From: Bremerella sp. JC817
GTDB lineage: Bacteria; Planctomycetota; Planctomycetia; Pirellulales; Pirellulaceae
Reading direction: 5' to 3'
Assembly: GCF_040718835.1 (NCBI RefSeq)
Contig: NZ_JBFEFG010000274.1
Span: 744,001 to 808,000 of the forward strand
DNA length: 64,000 nt
Made by a program: the position numbers and the translations under genes. The notes under the pieces were generated by a model. The model did no database searches, had not been told where the DNA came from, and saw only the letters and a list, made by a program, of their open reading frames with translations. Below are positions 1-9,496 of the stretch, piece after piece (within the stretch, counting starts at the first letter, position 1; the number at the start of each line of letters is the position of its first letter).

Positions 1-818
1 CCGAACTGCGGACGTTGGCTCTGAAGTTGATCGTCCCCGGTGGCAATCAACTGAAGCTAGAAGAGATTCGTGCGCTCGTCGACAGCGCGTCGGCGGAACT
101 TGCTCAGCAGGCGATGCAATCGATCTACCTTCGTGGCGGTTCCGAGGCCGAGAAGCTGGCCGAAGCGATTGCCATGGACCGAAAACGTTCGCCAGAACTA
201 CGTGCGATGGCGATCGTCGGCTTATCAGATCATGCCGACCAGTTCCAGAAGCAGCTCGAAATATTGAGCCAAGATTCTAATGAGGTCGTGCAGCGAGAAG
301 CAAAACGCACGTTGGATTCCGAAATGGTTGCCAACCCAACGCCGCCAGACGACCTCGATCAATGGTTGACGCGAATCGCAGGCGTAGGAGACGTAGCGGC
401 TGGTCGGCGAACGTTTCTTTCTTCGCAAGGTGGCTACTGCATTCGTTGCCACCGCTTTGATGGAAGTGGCGCCGATGTCGGGCCCGACCTGACTTACATC
501 GGTCAGCGAATGACGAAGAAGAAACTGCTGGAATCGATCCTGCAGCCGAGCCGCGAGATCGCTCCGATGTACGTTCCCAAGGTGGTGCTGACCGATGACG
601 GCCGCTTGCACATTGGCTATCCGATTACCGATCCGAAGGTGAACGAAAAGCGGCTCTTTGTCGACACGGCCGGTCAACGATTCGAGTTGGAACCCACCTC
701 GATCGAAGAAGAAAAGGACTCGGACAAGTCGATCATGCCTGCCGGCTTCCAGCAAGTGCTGACGCCGGAAGAAATGCGTGACCTGATCGCCTTCCTGCTG
801 GCGACACCGCAGTCGTAA
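1..818 (+). CDS. PVC-type haem-binding cytochrome c protein, C-terminal part
   Basis: The reading frame is open from the window edge, so the gene starts upstream and only its last ~270 codons are present. A class I cytochrome c motif, CIRCH, lies about 140 residues in, followed by GADVGPDLTYIG and a region predicting the methionine-side fold. This is the usual C-terminal haem module of the very large planctomycete membrane-bound dehydrogenase/HEAT-repeat proteins. The preceding ~100 residues are helical and fit HEAT-like repeats. It probably acts in periplasmic electron transfer, but the catalytic part is outside the window, so substrate cannot be stated. It is followed after 10 bases by a convergent gene. 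Confidence 0.82.
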   Translation, partial: ELRTLALKLIVPGGNQLKLEEIRALVDSASAELAQQAMQSIYLRGGSEAEKLAEAIAMDRKRSPELRAMAIVGLSDHADQFQKQLEILSQDSNEVVQREAKRTLDSEMVANPTPPDDLDQWLTRIAGVGDVAAGRRTFLSSQGGYCIRCHRFDGSGADVGPDLTYIGQRMTKKKLLESILQPSREIAPMYVPKVVLTDDGRLHIGYPITDPKVNEKRLFVDTAGQRFELEPTSIEEEKDSDKSIMPAGFQQVLTPEEMRDLIAFLLATPQS

Positions 819-828
819 GCCAGCTGCT

Positions 829-2238
829 TTAGTACGCGTTTTTGCGTCCCAGCACGACAAAGACCGTTTCGAACAAGATTCGCAGGTCGAGCCAGATGCT
901 CCACGTGCGGATGTATTCGTGATCGCATTGAACGCGACGTTCCATCTTTTCGACGGTGTCGGTTTCGCCACGCCAGCCGCGAACCTGGGCCAGCCCGGTA
1001 ATCCCAGGCTTCACCTTGTGCCGCAGCATGTAGTGATGGATCAGTTTGCGATATTGTTCGTTGTGGGCCGAAGCATGGGGCCGAGGTCCCACCAACGACA
1101 TCGTTCCACCGATCACGTTGAACAACTGCGGTAGTTCGTCGATCGAGCTCTTCCGCAGGAACCCGCCAATCGGTGTGAGTCGACTGTCGTTCTTCTGCGC
1201 CTGTTTCACGTTTGGGCCATCTTCACAGACGGTCATGCTGCGGAATTTCCACACCAGAATTTCCTGGCCGTCCAAACCATAACGTCGCTGACGGAAGAAG
1301 ACTGGGCCCTTCGAGGTCAGCTTGACGGCCAGGGCGACCAGTGCCATCGGAATCGAAAGCAACAGCAGCACGAATGACGCCAGGATGATATCGCTCACCC
1401 GCTTCAAGATTCCATCGACGCCGAGCAAAGGGTTTTCGTAAACACTAACCACCGGCAGTCCGCGGATATCGGACCAGCGCGAGTGTAAAATCTCGAACAC
1501 GAAGAAGTCCGGCACGATATAAACCGAGGCGGTCGTATCGCCCAGGTGATTCAGCACGTTGCGAATTCGTGTCTCGGCACGCATCGGAAACGTGATATAG
1601 ATTCGATGAACTTCGCCCCGACGAGCCGCCTCGACCAGATCGTTCAGGTTGCCAATCCGCATGCCGAGGTTAGCCGGAATGGCAGGCAATCGTTCGCTAG
1701 GGCGATCGTCGTAGAAGCCAGCCACACGCATGCCGAGGTCCGGGGTATCGCGGATATTTTCAGCCAGCTGAATGCCAAGCTCGTTCACGCCAACAATCGC
1801 CACGCCATGCTGATTCAATCCGCTGGCAAGCATCCATCGCAGCACGGTACGAATGATCATGCGCGAAACGGTCAGCAAGAGTGGCGTAATCAAGAACCAC
1901 CACACCAGCGTGTAGCGATGCAGCGGATGTTCGTAGTGAACGACAGTCGCCGAAACAACGAGCAGCCCGAGCGAAATTGCCCAGGTCAACGCACCGCAAC
2001 TGATTTCGCGTTCGGTCGAAACACCACGCCAGTTGCGATAGACGCCGGTGAATTCGGCCACGACGTAATAGATCGCCAAGGCGACCACGCCTGCCAGTTG
2101 ATGATCGCCAGCCGGAGTTTCGCCGGCGCTCATGACGGCCAAGACCAGGCCAAACAAAATGGCGGCGGCATCCGCTACGCGGTAGATACCGTCGAGCAGG
2201 GTCGATTTGTGTTGGATCTGTCGAAGTGGATTGCTCAT
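829..2238 (-). CDS. Undecaprenyl-phosphate sugar phosphotransferase (WcaJ-like)
   Basis: Polyprenyl-phosphate hexose-1-phosphate transferase that starts a lipid-linked exopolysaccharide or O-unit at the inner membrane. The N-terminal half has about four to five membrane helices and a CoA-binding-like Rossmann region (VAIVGVNELGIQLAENI). One further helix then leads into the catalytic bacterial sugar transferase domain, with RRYGLDGQEI, WKFRSM, KSSIDELPQLFNV, VGPRPHA and KPGITGLAQV. The 469-residue length fits the WcaJ/PssY group. I chose the ATG at 2238; an upstream in-frame start would add 29 residues of low family resemblance. The product fits with ugd/uxs elsewhere in the window. The sugar (glucose or galactose) cannot be read from sequence. 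Confidence 0.9.
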   Translation of the reverse strand: MSNPLRQIQHKSTLLDGIYRVADAAAILFGLVLAVMSAGETPAGDHQLAGVVALAIYYVVAEFTGVYRNWRGVSTEREISCGALTWAISLGLLVVSATVVHYEHPLHRYTLVWWFLITPLLLTVSRMIIRTVLRWMLASGLNQHGVAIVGVNELGIQLAENIRDTPDLGMRVAGFYDDRPSERLPAIPANLGMRIGNLNDLVEAARRGEVHRIYITFPMRAETRIRNVLNHLGDTTASVYIVPDFFVFEILHSRWSDIRGLPVVSVYENPLLGVDGILKRVSDIILASFVLLLLSIPMALVALAVKLTSKGPVFFRQRRYGLDGQEILVWKFRSMTVCEDGPNVKQAQKNDSRLTPIGGFLRKSSIDELPQLFNVIGGTMSLVGPRPHASAHNEQYRKLIHHYMLRHKVKPGITGLAQVRGWRGETDTVEKMERRVQCDHEYIRTWSIWLDLRILFETVFVVLGRKNAY

Positions 2239-2374
2239 CAATGTTGCCTGGCAGCAGGGCGGACTCGCCGGCCGAAAAAGAAAACCAGGCAAATATAGGT
2301 TAAGCCCCTTCGCCGAGCGAAGCATGCGCCAAGCAGAATTCAGATCGTGTGAGCCGTGGAAACGATCGTAGCAG

Positions 2375-2398
2375 TCGTAGCGATTGTCGCGACTACGA
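2375..2398 (-). other. Intergenic hairpin between AsmA-like gene and sugar transferase
   Basis: Six-base arms (TCGTAG at 2375-2380, CTACGA at 2393-2398) bracket a short self-complementary core directly after the stop of the AsmA-like gene. No T-run follows on the minus strand, so it is a weak terminator candidate or an RNA-processing or stability hairpin. Confidence 0.35.
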
Positions 2399-3901
2399 TT
2401 AGATGTCGATCGCGCCTTCCAGATCGATCTGCGGCGGAAGCGTCTCTGGCGGAGGAGGAAGTTCCAGTTGTTTCGGCGCCGGTTCTTCCTGGCTCCGTTC
2501 TCTTAAGCGACGAAACAATCCCTTCCGCGGAGTCTCTTCCTGATCTGTACCTGCCGGATCGGACGGCGATGGGGTGTCCTGATTGGCCTGGCGACGTTCG
2601 CGCATCAGGTCGAGCAAGCCACCTTCGCCCGCGGTTCCTTTCAACAATGCCCCTGCCATTCCCATCACCCCTTCCAGGTCGAGTTCACCATCTTCGCCCT
2701 CGAAGTCGAGCTTGAATTCGTCACTCTTCAGCAGGTCTTGCAGCGTTGACTCGGCTGTCGTCATCAGCGAATTTCCGAATCGCCGTTTGTCGATGATCGG
2801 GTGATCAAGCGTACCGGTGATCGGGATCTCGATCGTCTTGCCTCGTAGCGCCGTCAAGAACGGAAGCGGCAACTCCCCTTCTTCGAGCCCTTCGGTCGGG
2901 TTCAGCGGAATCGGAATTTCGGCGATCAGATTCAGTGATTTATCGAGGCCGACATAGCCATGCGTTCGTACCCGCAGGTTGCCAATTCCGAAATCGAGGC
3001 CTTCATGATAGACCTGTTTATCCGCGAGCTCGAAGTTGATCGTGCAGTCGGAAAAGACATCGACCGATGGGCCAAGCCCAACGAATTCGGTAATCTTTTG
3101 CACTAGCGGAGTGCCTGTCAGCTGAGCTTTGTGAATCACCAGCTTGCCCTTGCCAACCGCATTTTGGTGGTCTGCCAGTGGGACCTGTATGTCTTCCAGC
3201 GAAAGGGAAATATCGCCGTTCACCTTCGTCACCCCGGTCACAACCGGAGCGACAAACTTCAGCATGTCGTCGCACATCGCTTGGGTCATCTGTTGATGAT
3301 CCATCAGCGTGGCCCGGGGAATCAGGATGGTGGGGCCTTCCGCATCGGTCTGGCCTGGGCGTAGCTGAGCCAGGAAACCAATCTTGTCGAAGCCCCATGG
3401 CTGCGTAGCCCCTGGCTTGCTCACTCGGACGGTGGCATCGGTCACCGCGACATCAATGGTCCGCTGCAGCGCGGCTTGGACTTTTTCTTTATCGAGTGAG
3501 GGAGCTTCGGCGGGGCCATCGTTCGCCAGGTCGGCCTCTTCGGAAGGAAGCTCAATCTCGATCAGGGGACTCTCGATCTTGAGATTGCCCAACTGCCGAG
3601 GCTGCTTCAGCAAATGGAAAAGCGTGACATCGTTCGAGATGCGTGGGACCCCGATGTCATACTTACCGCTGTTTTGCGTCACCTTCAGATTGGTGATCTC
3701 GGTGGGCGTAAACCAACCAACGGAAACCGAGCCGACCGACACGTCGACTTCCTTACCATTGAATAGTTGGTGCAACAGAAAGTTTCGGACTGGACCGTAG
3801 CTAATCAAGGTGGGGGCGGCAATAACCAGAACAACCAGCAAGCCCACGAAGGAGCCGCCAGCCAGAAGAACCTTACCCCAGTGTTTACGGATCCAGTTCA
3901 T
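2399..3901 (-). CDS. AsmA-like envelope protein (hypothetical)
   Basis: Starts MNWIRKHWGK followed by one strong membrane helix (residues ~12-32). A long beta-rich region follows with the AsmA/TamB-like pattern of an anchored helix and repeated amphipathic strands (EVDVSVGSVSVGWF, LKIESPLIEIELP, LRVRTHGYVGLDKSLNLIAEIPIPL). The C-terminal 60 residues are charged and proline-rich. AsmA-family proteins act in envelope lipid or outer-membrane homeostasis; that role here is inference. It lies between tpx upstream (91 bases) and the sugar transferase downstream, both on the same strand, and may share transcription. The family assignment is from pattern only and is moderate. Confidence 0.65.
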   Translation of the reverse strand: MNWIRKHWGKVLLAGGSFVGLLVVLVIAAPTLISYGPVRNFLLHQLFNGKEVDVSVGSVSVGWFTPTEITNLKVTQNSGKYDIGVPRISNDVTLFHLLKQPRQLGNLKIESPLIEIELPSEEADLANDGPAEAPSLDKEKVQAALQRTIDVAVTDATVRVSKPGATQPWGFDKIGFLAQLRPGQTDAEGPTILIPRATLMDHQQMTQAMCDDMLKFVAPVVTGVTKVNGDISLSLEDIQVPLADHQNAVGKGKLVIHKAQLTGTPLVQKITEFVGLGPSVDVFSDCTINFELADKQVYHEGLDFGIGNLRVRTHGYVGLDKSLNLIAEIPIPLNPTEGLEEGELPLPFLTALRGKTIEIPITGTLDHPIIDKRRFGNSLMTTAESTLQDLLKSDEFKLDFEGEDGELDLEGVMGMAGALLKGTAGEGGLLDLMRERRQANQDTPSPSDPAGTDQEETPRKGLFRRLRERSQEEPAPKQLELPPPPETLPPQIDLEGAIDI

Positions 3902-3991
3902 GGCGTGACATCCGGAAAAAAGAAAACCAGCTTGCCGCCGCGAGCCATGGCTCCTCGCCCGAAACGGAGACGAGGAGCATCGGCCGGATAT

Positions 3992-4513
3992 TTAGAGGAG
4001 CGACTTCAGCGCGGCCAGGGCAGCGTCGTAGTTGGGCTCTTCGGTGACTTCCTTACAGGTTTCAGCGTAGACGACTTTGCCTTCGCTATCGAGCACAAAT
4101 GTGCCACGGGCCAGCAGTTTCAGTTCGTCGATCAGCATGCCCCAGTTGTTACCGAAGCTGCGTTCCTGGTAATCGCTGTACTGCTTGATGTTGGTGATGT
4201 TTTCAGCACCGCAGAAGCGATTCTGGGCGAAAGGCAGGTCCAAGCTGATCGTCAGGGCGTTGATCGAATCGCCCATTTCGCCGAGGCTTTCGTTGAACTT
4301 CTTGGTCTGAACCTGGCAGACACCGGTATCGAGCGAAGGAACCACGCTCAAAATGCTGGGCTTACCCTTCAGGTCGGATACGGTGATCGCGGTCAGGCCC
4401 TGAGGACCAAATGCGTGCAGCTTGAAGTCAGGGGCAGCTTGGCCCACTTGGACTTCTTCGCCAACCAGGGTCATCGGGTTGCCTTTGAACGTAATCGCTG
4501 CGGGGCGGCTCAT
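3992..4513 (-). CDS. tpx: Thiol peroxidase Tpx (atypical 2-Cys peroxiredoxin)
   Basis: Reduces hydrogen peroxide and alkyl hydroperoxides with thioredoxin as reductant. The peroxidatic cysteine is in PSLDTGVCQ (Cys66) and the resolving cysteine in NRFCGAEN (Cys101). The 35-residue spacing matches Tpx (Cys61/Cys95 in E. coli) and separates it from BCP/PrxQ. FKGNPMTLVG at the start and GTFVLDSEGKVVY near the end are also typical. Length 173 residues is close to the family norm (~167). It starts at the ATG at 4513. Upstream lies a divided intergenic region with the terminator of the BON gene. Confidence 0.95.
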   Translation of the reverse strand: MSRPAAITFKGNPMTLVGEEVQVGQAAPDFKLHAFGPQGLTAITVSDLKGKPSILSVVPSLDTGVCQVQTKKFNESLGEMGDSINALTISLDLPFAQNRFCGAENITNIKQYSDYQERSFGNNWGMLIDELKLLARGTFVLDSEGKVVYAETCKEVTEEPNYDAALAALKSLL

Positions 4514-4673
4514 GAAATTTCCTTCTACATGAAAATCAGGGTGCCGAAAGGCACATCTTCGGTTTGGTAACGAAACCGCATTGTGCCGCGCCGCTTCGGG
4601 TGATTAAAGAGGGCGTGCCCGTTTCGGGGGATTTGCAGCGCGAATGCCGTCCTCTGCCGACGTCCAAGAAACG

Positions 4674-4709
4674 AAAAAAGCCGCCCGGCGTGCACCCGGC
4701 GGCTTTTTG
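4674..4709 (-). terminator. Rho-independent terminator of the BON gene (both-strand capable)
   Basis: Perfect inverted repeat AAAAAGCCGCC / GGCGGCTTTTT with an additional CGG/CCG pairing around a short loop. It has A/T runs on both sides, so it can stop transcription in either direction. It sits after the BON gene and before tpx, both minus strand, so its main use is to end the BON transcript. Confidence 0.85.
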
Positions 4710-4760
4710 TTATGGAAATGGATCGCTGGCCAAAATCTTTGTCCGTTGGAGGCGGACCAA

Positions 4761-4982
4761 TTAGAGCCAATCGACTTCCAGTTGATTTTCAACTTCATGC
4801 ACGCCATCGACGCGGCGAACGGCCTCTTGGGCCATCTGCTTTTGGAAATAGCTGCCCACGCGACCCTTCAAGATCACGCGACCTTCGCTTCCTTCCACCT
4901 GAAGATGGCGGCTGGGGAAGTGAGGGTTGGCCGAAAGGGCCTGATGAACAGTGCTGGCAATCGCGGTCACGTCTTGCATCAC
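4761..4982 (-). CDS. BON-domain protein
   Basis: A 73-residue protein consisting of essentially one BON domain. The pattern is an N-terminal helix (IASTVHQALSANP), then EGRVILKGRVGSYFQKQMAQEAVRRVDGVHEVENQLEV, with the conserved strand-Gly-x-V and the V..GV..V.N.L end. BON domains bind phospholipid or other membrane ligands and occur in osmoprotectants and secretins. No signal peptide is visible, so the protein appears cytoplasmic. Two consecutive Met codons open the frame; either could be used. It is followed by a strong terminator and appears monocistronic. Confidence 0.85.
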   Translation of the reverse strand: MMQDVTAIASTVHQALSANPHFPSRHLQVEGSEGRVILKGRVGSYFQKQMAQEAVRRVDGVHEVENQLEVDWL

Positions 4983-5145
4983 GGGTGCCTCGGGGTTGGT
5001 TCTGAGATCGGGATATTAGCTTGAGTGCTATCACTGCTATCGGAGTCCCCTGCGGAAAGCCTGGACGAATTTAACGTCCCCGTAGGAAAACCGATGCAAA
5101 GCAGTGCCGATTGAACCGACTGTACCGATTACCGCACCAGAAGAA

Positions 5146-5171
5146 GGGTGCCACGACAGAACGTGACACCC
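5146..5171 (-). terminator. Putative terminator hairpin after alaS
   Basis: Arms GGGTGCCACG and CGTGACACCC pair over ten bases with one imperfect pair and a six-base loop, 11 bases beyond the alaS stop. The following minus-strand bases (TTCTTCTGG) form only a poor T-run, so this may be a weak intrinsic terminator. Confidence 0.5.
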
Positions 5172-5182
5172 GATCGATTCAT

Positions 5183-7999
5183 CTAAGCGAACAAGCTCTT
5201 GGCCAGCTCTTCGGCCTTTTCCATGGCGGAAGGAATCTGAGCGGCGTCTTTACCGCCGGCCTGAGCCATGTCGGGACGACCACCGCCAGAGCCACCGACC
5301 AGTGCGGCAGGTTCCTTGACCCAGTCGCCGGCCTTCAAGCCCTTGTCGGTCAGCGTTTTGCTGAGTCCAGCCACGATGGTCACCTTTCCTTCGTCCGCGG
5401 CTGCAAACAGCATGACGGCCGAAGACGAGGTGCTTTTGCGGATCTGATCGATCAACTGACGCATCAGGTTAGCGTTGGCCCCTGGGACTTCCGCCACCAC
5501 CACCGAGACGTCGCCGACAGTGCTCGACTTGGCCAGCAGGTCGTCGCCGGTCAGCGTGCCTGACTTTTCACGTTCGGTCAGTTGGTGCTTCAGCTTTTCG
5601 ATTTCCGCGAACAACGTCTTCACGCGTTCAGCCGACTCGAACAGTGGCGAATTCAACTGACGAGCCGATTCCTTCAGCATCTCTTTGCGATGGAAGTAAT
5701 CGACGTCTGCCTTGCTCGACGTAGCGACCGCAGTCGGAGCATCGGGAGCCTTACCACTGCCGTTGACCGCTTTCTTCAAGTCGCGGACATAGCCGGTGAT
5801 ATGCTTCACCGCTTCCGGTACATCGTTAACGCTGCAGCCGAGAGTGCTGGCCATTTCGCTCAAAGTCTGGTCGACTTTGACGCGGTATTCCTTCGCCTTC
5901 TCACCGGTGAGGGCGATGATACGACGCACGCCGGCGGATACGCTTTCTTCGCTGATCACCTCAAAGGCGCCAACCTGCTTGGTATCGGTCAGGTGAGTAC
6001 CGCCACACAGTTCGCGGCTGAAATCACCCATGGTGACCATGCGGACCGGATCGGGGTACTTCTCGCCGAAGAGCATCATCGCTCCCAGTTCGCGAGCCTT
6101 GACCAGTGGAACGGTTTCCCACTTCACCAGGCCGCCATCGGTGACCTTCTCGTTCACGTCCGATTCGATGACCGTTAACTGATCGAGAGCAATCGGCTCC
6201 ATGTTCGTGAAGTCGAATCGCAGCAAGTCGTCTTCCACCTTCGAGCCCTGCTGTTGGGCGTGCGAACCGAGCGTCTTCTGCAAGGCATGATGCAGAATGT
6301 GCGTGGCCGAGTGAGCTCGTTTGATCGCGGCACGGCGGTTGGTATCGACTTCCGCGGTCGCGGTTGCCTCGGTCGAGATCTTGCCTTTGGCCAGATAGCC
6401 GACATGCAGGAACAAGTCGCTGTCTTTCTGGGTGTCGGTCACGACAAACTCGAAATCGCTCGAGTAAATGCGACCGGTATCGCCGATCTGACCGCCCGAC
6501 TCGCCGTAAAACGGGGTCTTGTTGATCACGACAATCAGTTCGTGCTCTGGGCCAATCTTGTCGAAATCGTCGACCAGCTTCGACTCTTCGTCCCCTTCAG
6601 CGCCGACCACGATCCCCCTCACTTCGACTTCGGTCGAATCGGTTTCGTAGCCGATGAATTCGGTCGAACGGACCGAGTTCTTCAGCGATTCGATCGGACC
6701 GGTTTCGAACAGTTTGACCTGTTCGCCGCCAGAGCGTTCACCGAACGCGACCATGGCGTCTTTGTAGCCAGCCCAGTCAAACGTGAAGCCATGTTCAATG
6801 GCGACTTGTTCAAAGAGTTCCGGTGGGAATCCGAAGGTCTGATACAGTTCAGCCGCTTCGTCACCACTGACGACAGTACGGCTGGCGGAACGCATGCCAG
6901 CGAAGATCTTTTCGCTGCGGGCAATCCCGTCATCGAGCGAGTGGAGGAAGTTCTCTTCTTCGCTCTTGATCACGCTCTTAACGCGGGTGACCGAGTCTTG
7001 CAGGTCAGGGTAAGGAGCCTTCATCATCTCGACGATTTTGTCGACCAGTTGATAGGCGAACGCGTGGTGCATGCCCATCTGGTGACCATCGAGCACCGCA
7101 CGTCGCAGCAAGCGGCGGATGACGTACTTCTCTTTATTCGCACCTGGGTAGACGTTCTCGTGAACGGCCATGGTACAAGCGCGGATGTGGTCGGTGATAC
7201 GACGCAGGCGGCGACCATTGTCCGAGTCCGGATCGTACTTCACGCCACAGATTTCGCCTGCGGCTTCGACGATAGGTCGCAAGATGTCGATGTGATAGTT
7301 GGTGGTGACACCCTGCAACGTGGCCGCAGTACGCTCGAGCCCCATGCCGGTGTCAATGTTCTTGCTCGGGAGCGGTTCCAGGTTGTTCGGTGGATCGCCG
7401 ACACGGTTGAACTGCGTGAACACGAGGTTCCAGATTTCGACCTTCTTGCCATCCTTCGGCGTGAAATAGATTTCACTGCACGGACCGCAAACGCCGTCGG
7501 GTCCTTCGCTCGGAGCGCTGGCAGGCCAGAAGTTTTCGTCTTCGTCGAGACGTTCGATCCGGCTGAACGGCAGACCGATCTTTTCGTGCCAGATATTGGC
7601 GGCTTCGTCGTCGTCTTTATAGACGGTCACGCTCAACTGGTCGGGGTTCAACGCCAGCCACTTCTTGTCGGTCAGAAATTCCCACGCCCAGTGGATCGCT
7701 TCTTCTTTGAAGTAATCGCCAAAGCTGAAGTTGCCCAGCATTTCAAAGAACGTGTGGTGATAGGCCGTACGACCGACGTTGTCGATATCGCCGGTTCGCA
7801 GACATTTCTGACAGGTCGTTGCCCGGGTGAAGTCGAGCTTCACGCGTCCCAGAAAGTGATCTTTGAACTGGTTCATCCCGGCCGGCGTGAACAGAACTGA
7901 CGGATCCCAGGTGGGAACCAAAACGTCGCTCGGGCGACGGGTGTGTCCTTTGGTCTCGAAAAAGCTGAGGTACTTCTCGCGTAGTTCGTCGGTTTTCAT
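5183..7999 (-). CDS. alaS: Alanyl-tRNA synthetase
   Basis: Charges tRNA-Ala with alanine in the cytoplasm. The N-terminal class II catalytic domain begins MKTDELREKYLSFFETKGH and includes FTPAGMNQFKDHFLG and the NIDTGMGLERTA segment. The editing domain has the zinc ligands HSATH (RAHSATHILHH) and CGGTH (RELCGGTHLTD). The C-terminal C-Ala region ends with VGGSGGGRPDMAQAGG. About 938 residues is slightly longer than E. coli AlaS (~876). I use the ATG at 7999 instead of a TTG three codons upstream. It lies downstream of recA on the same strand, a pairing also seen in enterobacteria (recA-recX-alaS), but no recX lies between them here. Confidence 0.97.
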   Translation of the reverse strand: MKTDELREKYLSFFETKGHTRRPSDVLVPTWDPSVLFTPAGMNQFKDHFLGRVKLDFTRATTCQKCLRTGDIDNVGRTAYHHTFFEMLGNFSFGDYFKEEAIHWAWEFLTDKKWLALNPDQLSVTVYKDDDEAANIWHEKIGLPFSRIERLDEDENFWPASAPSEGPDGVCGPCSEIYFTPKDGKKVEIWNLVFTQFNRVGDPPNNLEPLPSKNIDTGMGLERTAATLQGVTTNYHIDILRPIVEAAGEICGVKYDPDSDNGRRLRRITDHIRACTMAVHENVYPGANKEKYVIRRLLRRAVLDGHQMGMHHAFAYQLVDKIVEMMKAPYPDLQDSVTRVKSVIKSEEENFLHSLDDGIARSEKIFAGMRSASRTVVSGDEAAELYQTFGFPPELFEQVAIEHGFTFDWAGYKDAMVAFGERSGGEQVKLFETGPIESLKNSVRSTEFIGYETDSTEVEVRGIVVGAEGDEESKLVDDFDKIGPEHELIVVINKTPFYGESGGQIGDTGRIYSSDFEFVVTDTQKDSDLFLHVGYLAKGKISTEATATAEVDTNRRAAIKRAHSATHILHHALQKTLGSHAQQQGSKVEDDLLRFDFTNMEPIALDQLTVIESDVNEKVTDGGLVKWETVPLVKARELGAMMLFGEKYPDPVRMVTMGDFSRELCGGTHLTDTKQVGAFEVISEESVSAGVRRIIALTGEKAKEYRVKVDQTLSEMASTLGCSVNDVPEAVKHITGYVRDLKKAVNGSGKAPDAPTAVATSSKADVDYFHRKEMLKESARQLNSPLFESAERVKTLFAEIEKLKHQLTEREKSGTLTGDDLLAKSSTVGDVSVVVAEVPGANANLMRQLIDQIRKSTSSSAVMLFAAADEGKVTIVAGLSKTLTDKGLKAGDWVKEPAALVGGSGGGRPDMAQAGGKDAAQIPSAMEKAEELAKSLFA

Positions 8000-8162
8000 T
8001 GGGATCAATTTTCAGTGTTCGATGGTCTGGGGTCCCGCTGCTTCCTTCGGCCGCGGAACTCGTTTCCCCCAATCATTGGGACACAAGTCCTTCATTCTAG
8101 GTTCTTTGCGAATCTGGGCAAAGGTGACTGACGGCCCCGATTCGGCGTCCCTCCAAGAACGA

Positions 8163-8216
8163 AAACAAGGCCGGCCATCCCTCTGTGCAGAGACAGCCGA
8201 CCTCGGAACCCTGTTT
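8163..8216 (-). terminator. Putative terminator of recA
   Basis: Outer arms at 8163-8170 and 8209-8216 pair (AAACAAGG with CCCTGTTT, one G-U) around an internal stem (CTCTG/CAGAG). It lies 42 bases beyond the recA stop, with the sequence TTGTTTTCGTT on the exit side of the minus strand. The structure is interrupted, so the call is moderate. Confidence 0.5.
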
Positions 8217-8257
8217 CGGTTGCAAGCTAATTCAAATCCCGGGGGGATTCGGGGGGA

Positions 8258-9403
8258 TTAAAGATCATCTTCCGGCATTTCGCCGTCGCTGTCATCTTCG
8301 GAAGCAGAAACCGGCCCGATGCTCGGCTCCATCACATCCATCACCTTCTGCTTGATCTCTTCGGTGATTTCAGGATTCTCAACCAGGAACACCCGGGCCT
8401 TTTCTTTCCCTTGACCCAACTGCATGTCGCCATAGCGGAACCAGGCCCCGCTGCGGGCAACAATCTTGTGATTGAGCCCCAGATCGAGCACGTCCCCTTC
8501 GTAGCTGATGCCATCTTTGTGCATCATGTCGAACTCGGCAACGCGGAACGGAGGAGCGACCTTGTTCTTGACGATCTTCGTACGGACACGCTGACCGACC
8601 ACGTCTTCGCCATCCTTCAACTGACCGATTCGACGGACGTCGATACGGCAGGAAGAATAGAACTTCAAGGCACGGCCACCTGGGGTGGTTTCGGGGCTGC
8701 CGAACATCACCCCCACCTTTTCGCGGATCTGGTTGATGAAGATCACGCAGGTCTTCGATTTGGAGATGGCACCCGTCAACTTACGCATCGACTGGCTCAT
8801 CAAACGAGCCTGCAAACCAACGTGCGAATCGCCGATTTCACCATTGAGCTCCGCCTTGGGGACCAGGGCGGCCACCGAGTCGACAACGATGACATCGACA
8901 GCGTTCGATTTCACCAGCATTTCGGTGATCTGCATCGCCTCTTCACCGCTGGAAGGCTGACTGACCAGCAATGTTTCCAGCTGAACTCCGAGCTTTTTGG
9001 CCCAGCTAGGATCCAGTGCGTGTTCGGCGTCGACGAAGGCTGCGATCCCTCCCAACTTTTGGGCCTGAGCGATGCAGTGGAGCGCCAGGGTCGTCTTACC
9101 ACTCGATTCCGGACCGAACACCTCGATGATTCGACCACGTGGAATTCCCCTGCCTCCCAAGGCCATGTCGAGCGAAAGCGATCCTGTCGGAATCCCTTCA
9201 ATTGCCTTGTGGTTATTACCCAGGGGCATGATCGCCCCTTCGCCAAACGACTTCTCGATCTGAGCCAGGGTGGTTTTCAGGGTGGTGTTCCCAGCAAACA
9301 CATCCTTCTTGGCATCTTCGCCTTTCGACGAGACGTCCTTCCCGGACGACTTAGCTTTCTTGGCTGCCATTTTTCCGTTGCTCTTGGTTGCGACCGTGAC
9401 CAT
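8258..9403 (-). CDS. recA: Recombinase RecA
   Basis: DNA strand-exchange ATPase for homologous recombination and SOS signalling. Walker A GPESSGKT is at residues 97-104. [24 protein letters not shown], the Walker-B strand [17 protein letters not shown], and [19 protein letters not shown] are all classical RecA. The acidic C-terminus ([12 protein letters not shown]) is also typical. I chose the ATG at 9403 because AAAGGAG precedes it by nine bases; an upstream frame extension lacks RecA similarity. The start gives 381 residues with a Lys/Ala-rich N-terminal extension of about 30 residues compared with E. coli RecA. An imperfect palindrome lies upstream (9479-9496). Confidence 0.98.
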   Translation of the reverse strand: MVTVATKSNGKMAAKKAKSSGKDVSSKGEDAKKDVFAGNTTLKTTLAQIEKSFGEGAIMPLGNNHKAIEGIPTGSLSLDMALGGRGIPRGRIIEVFGPESSGKTTLALHCIAQAQKLGGIAAFVDAEHALDPSWAKKLGVQLETLLVSQPSSGEEAMQITEMLVKSNAVDVIVVDSVAALVPKAELNGEIGDSHVGLQARLMSQSMRKLTGAISKSKTCVIFINQIREKVGVMFGSPETTPGGRALKFYSSCRIDVRRIGQLKDGEDVVGQRVRTKIVKNKVAPPFRVAEFDMMHKDGISYEGDVLDLGLNHKIVARSGAWFRYGDMQLGQGKEKARVFLVENPEITEEIKQKVMDVMEPSIGPVSASEDDSDGEMPEDDL

Positions 9404-9478
9404 TTCGTTGGGCTCCTTTATGCGGAATGACCGAAGGCACTGCAAGCGGGCCCTGCGGTATCGAGTGCACAGATGAAC

Positions 9479-9496
9479 AGTGTACAAGTTTGCACT
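9479..9496. promoter_or_regulatory. Imperfect palindrome upstream of recA, possible operator
   Basis: An 18-base element, AGTGTACAAGTTTGCACT, with AGTG/CACT ends and partly matching inner arms (6 of 9 positions symmetric). It sits 76-93 bases upstream of the recA ATG. The word GAGTGCAC recurs nearby at 9463-9470. It matches neither the E. coli CTGT-N8-ACAG nor the Gram-positive GAAC-N4-GTTC LexA box, so an SOS role is only a suggestion from its position. Confidence 0.3.

Noticed and set aside
6254..7900. A 548-codon open frame on the plus strand
   Set aside because: It lies wholly antisense to alaS, with no family resemblance or ribosome-binding site; long antisense frames are expected at this base composition.
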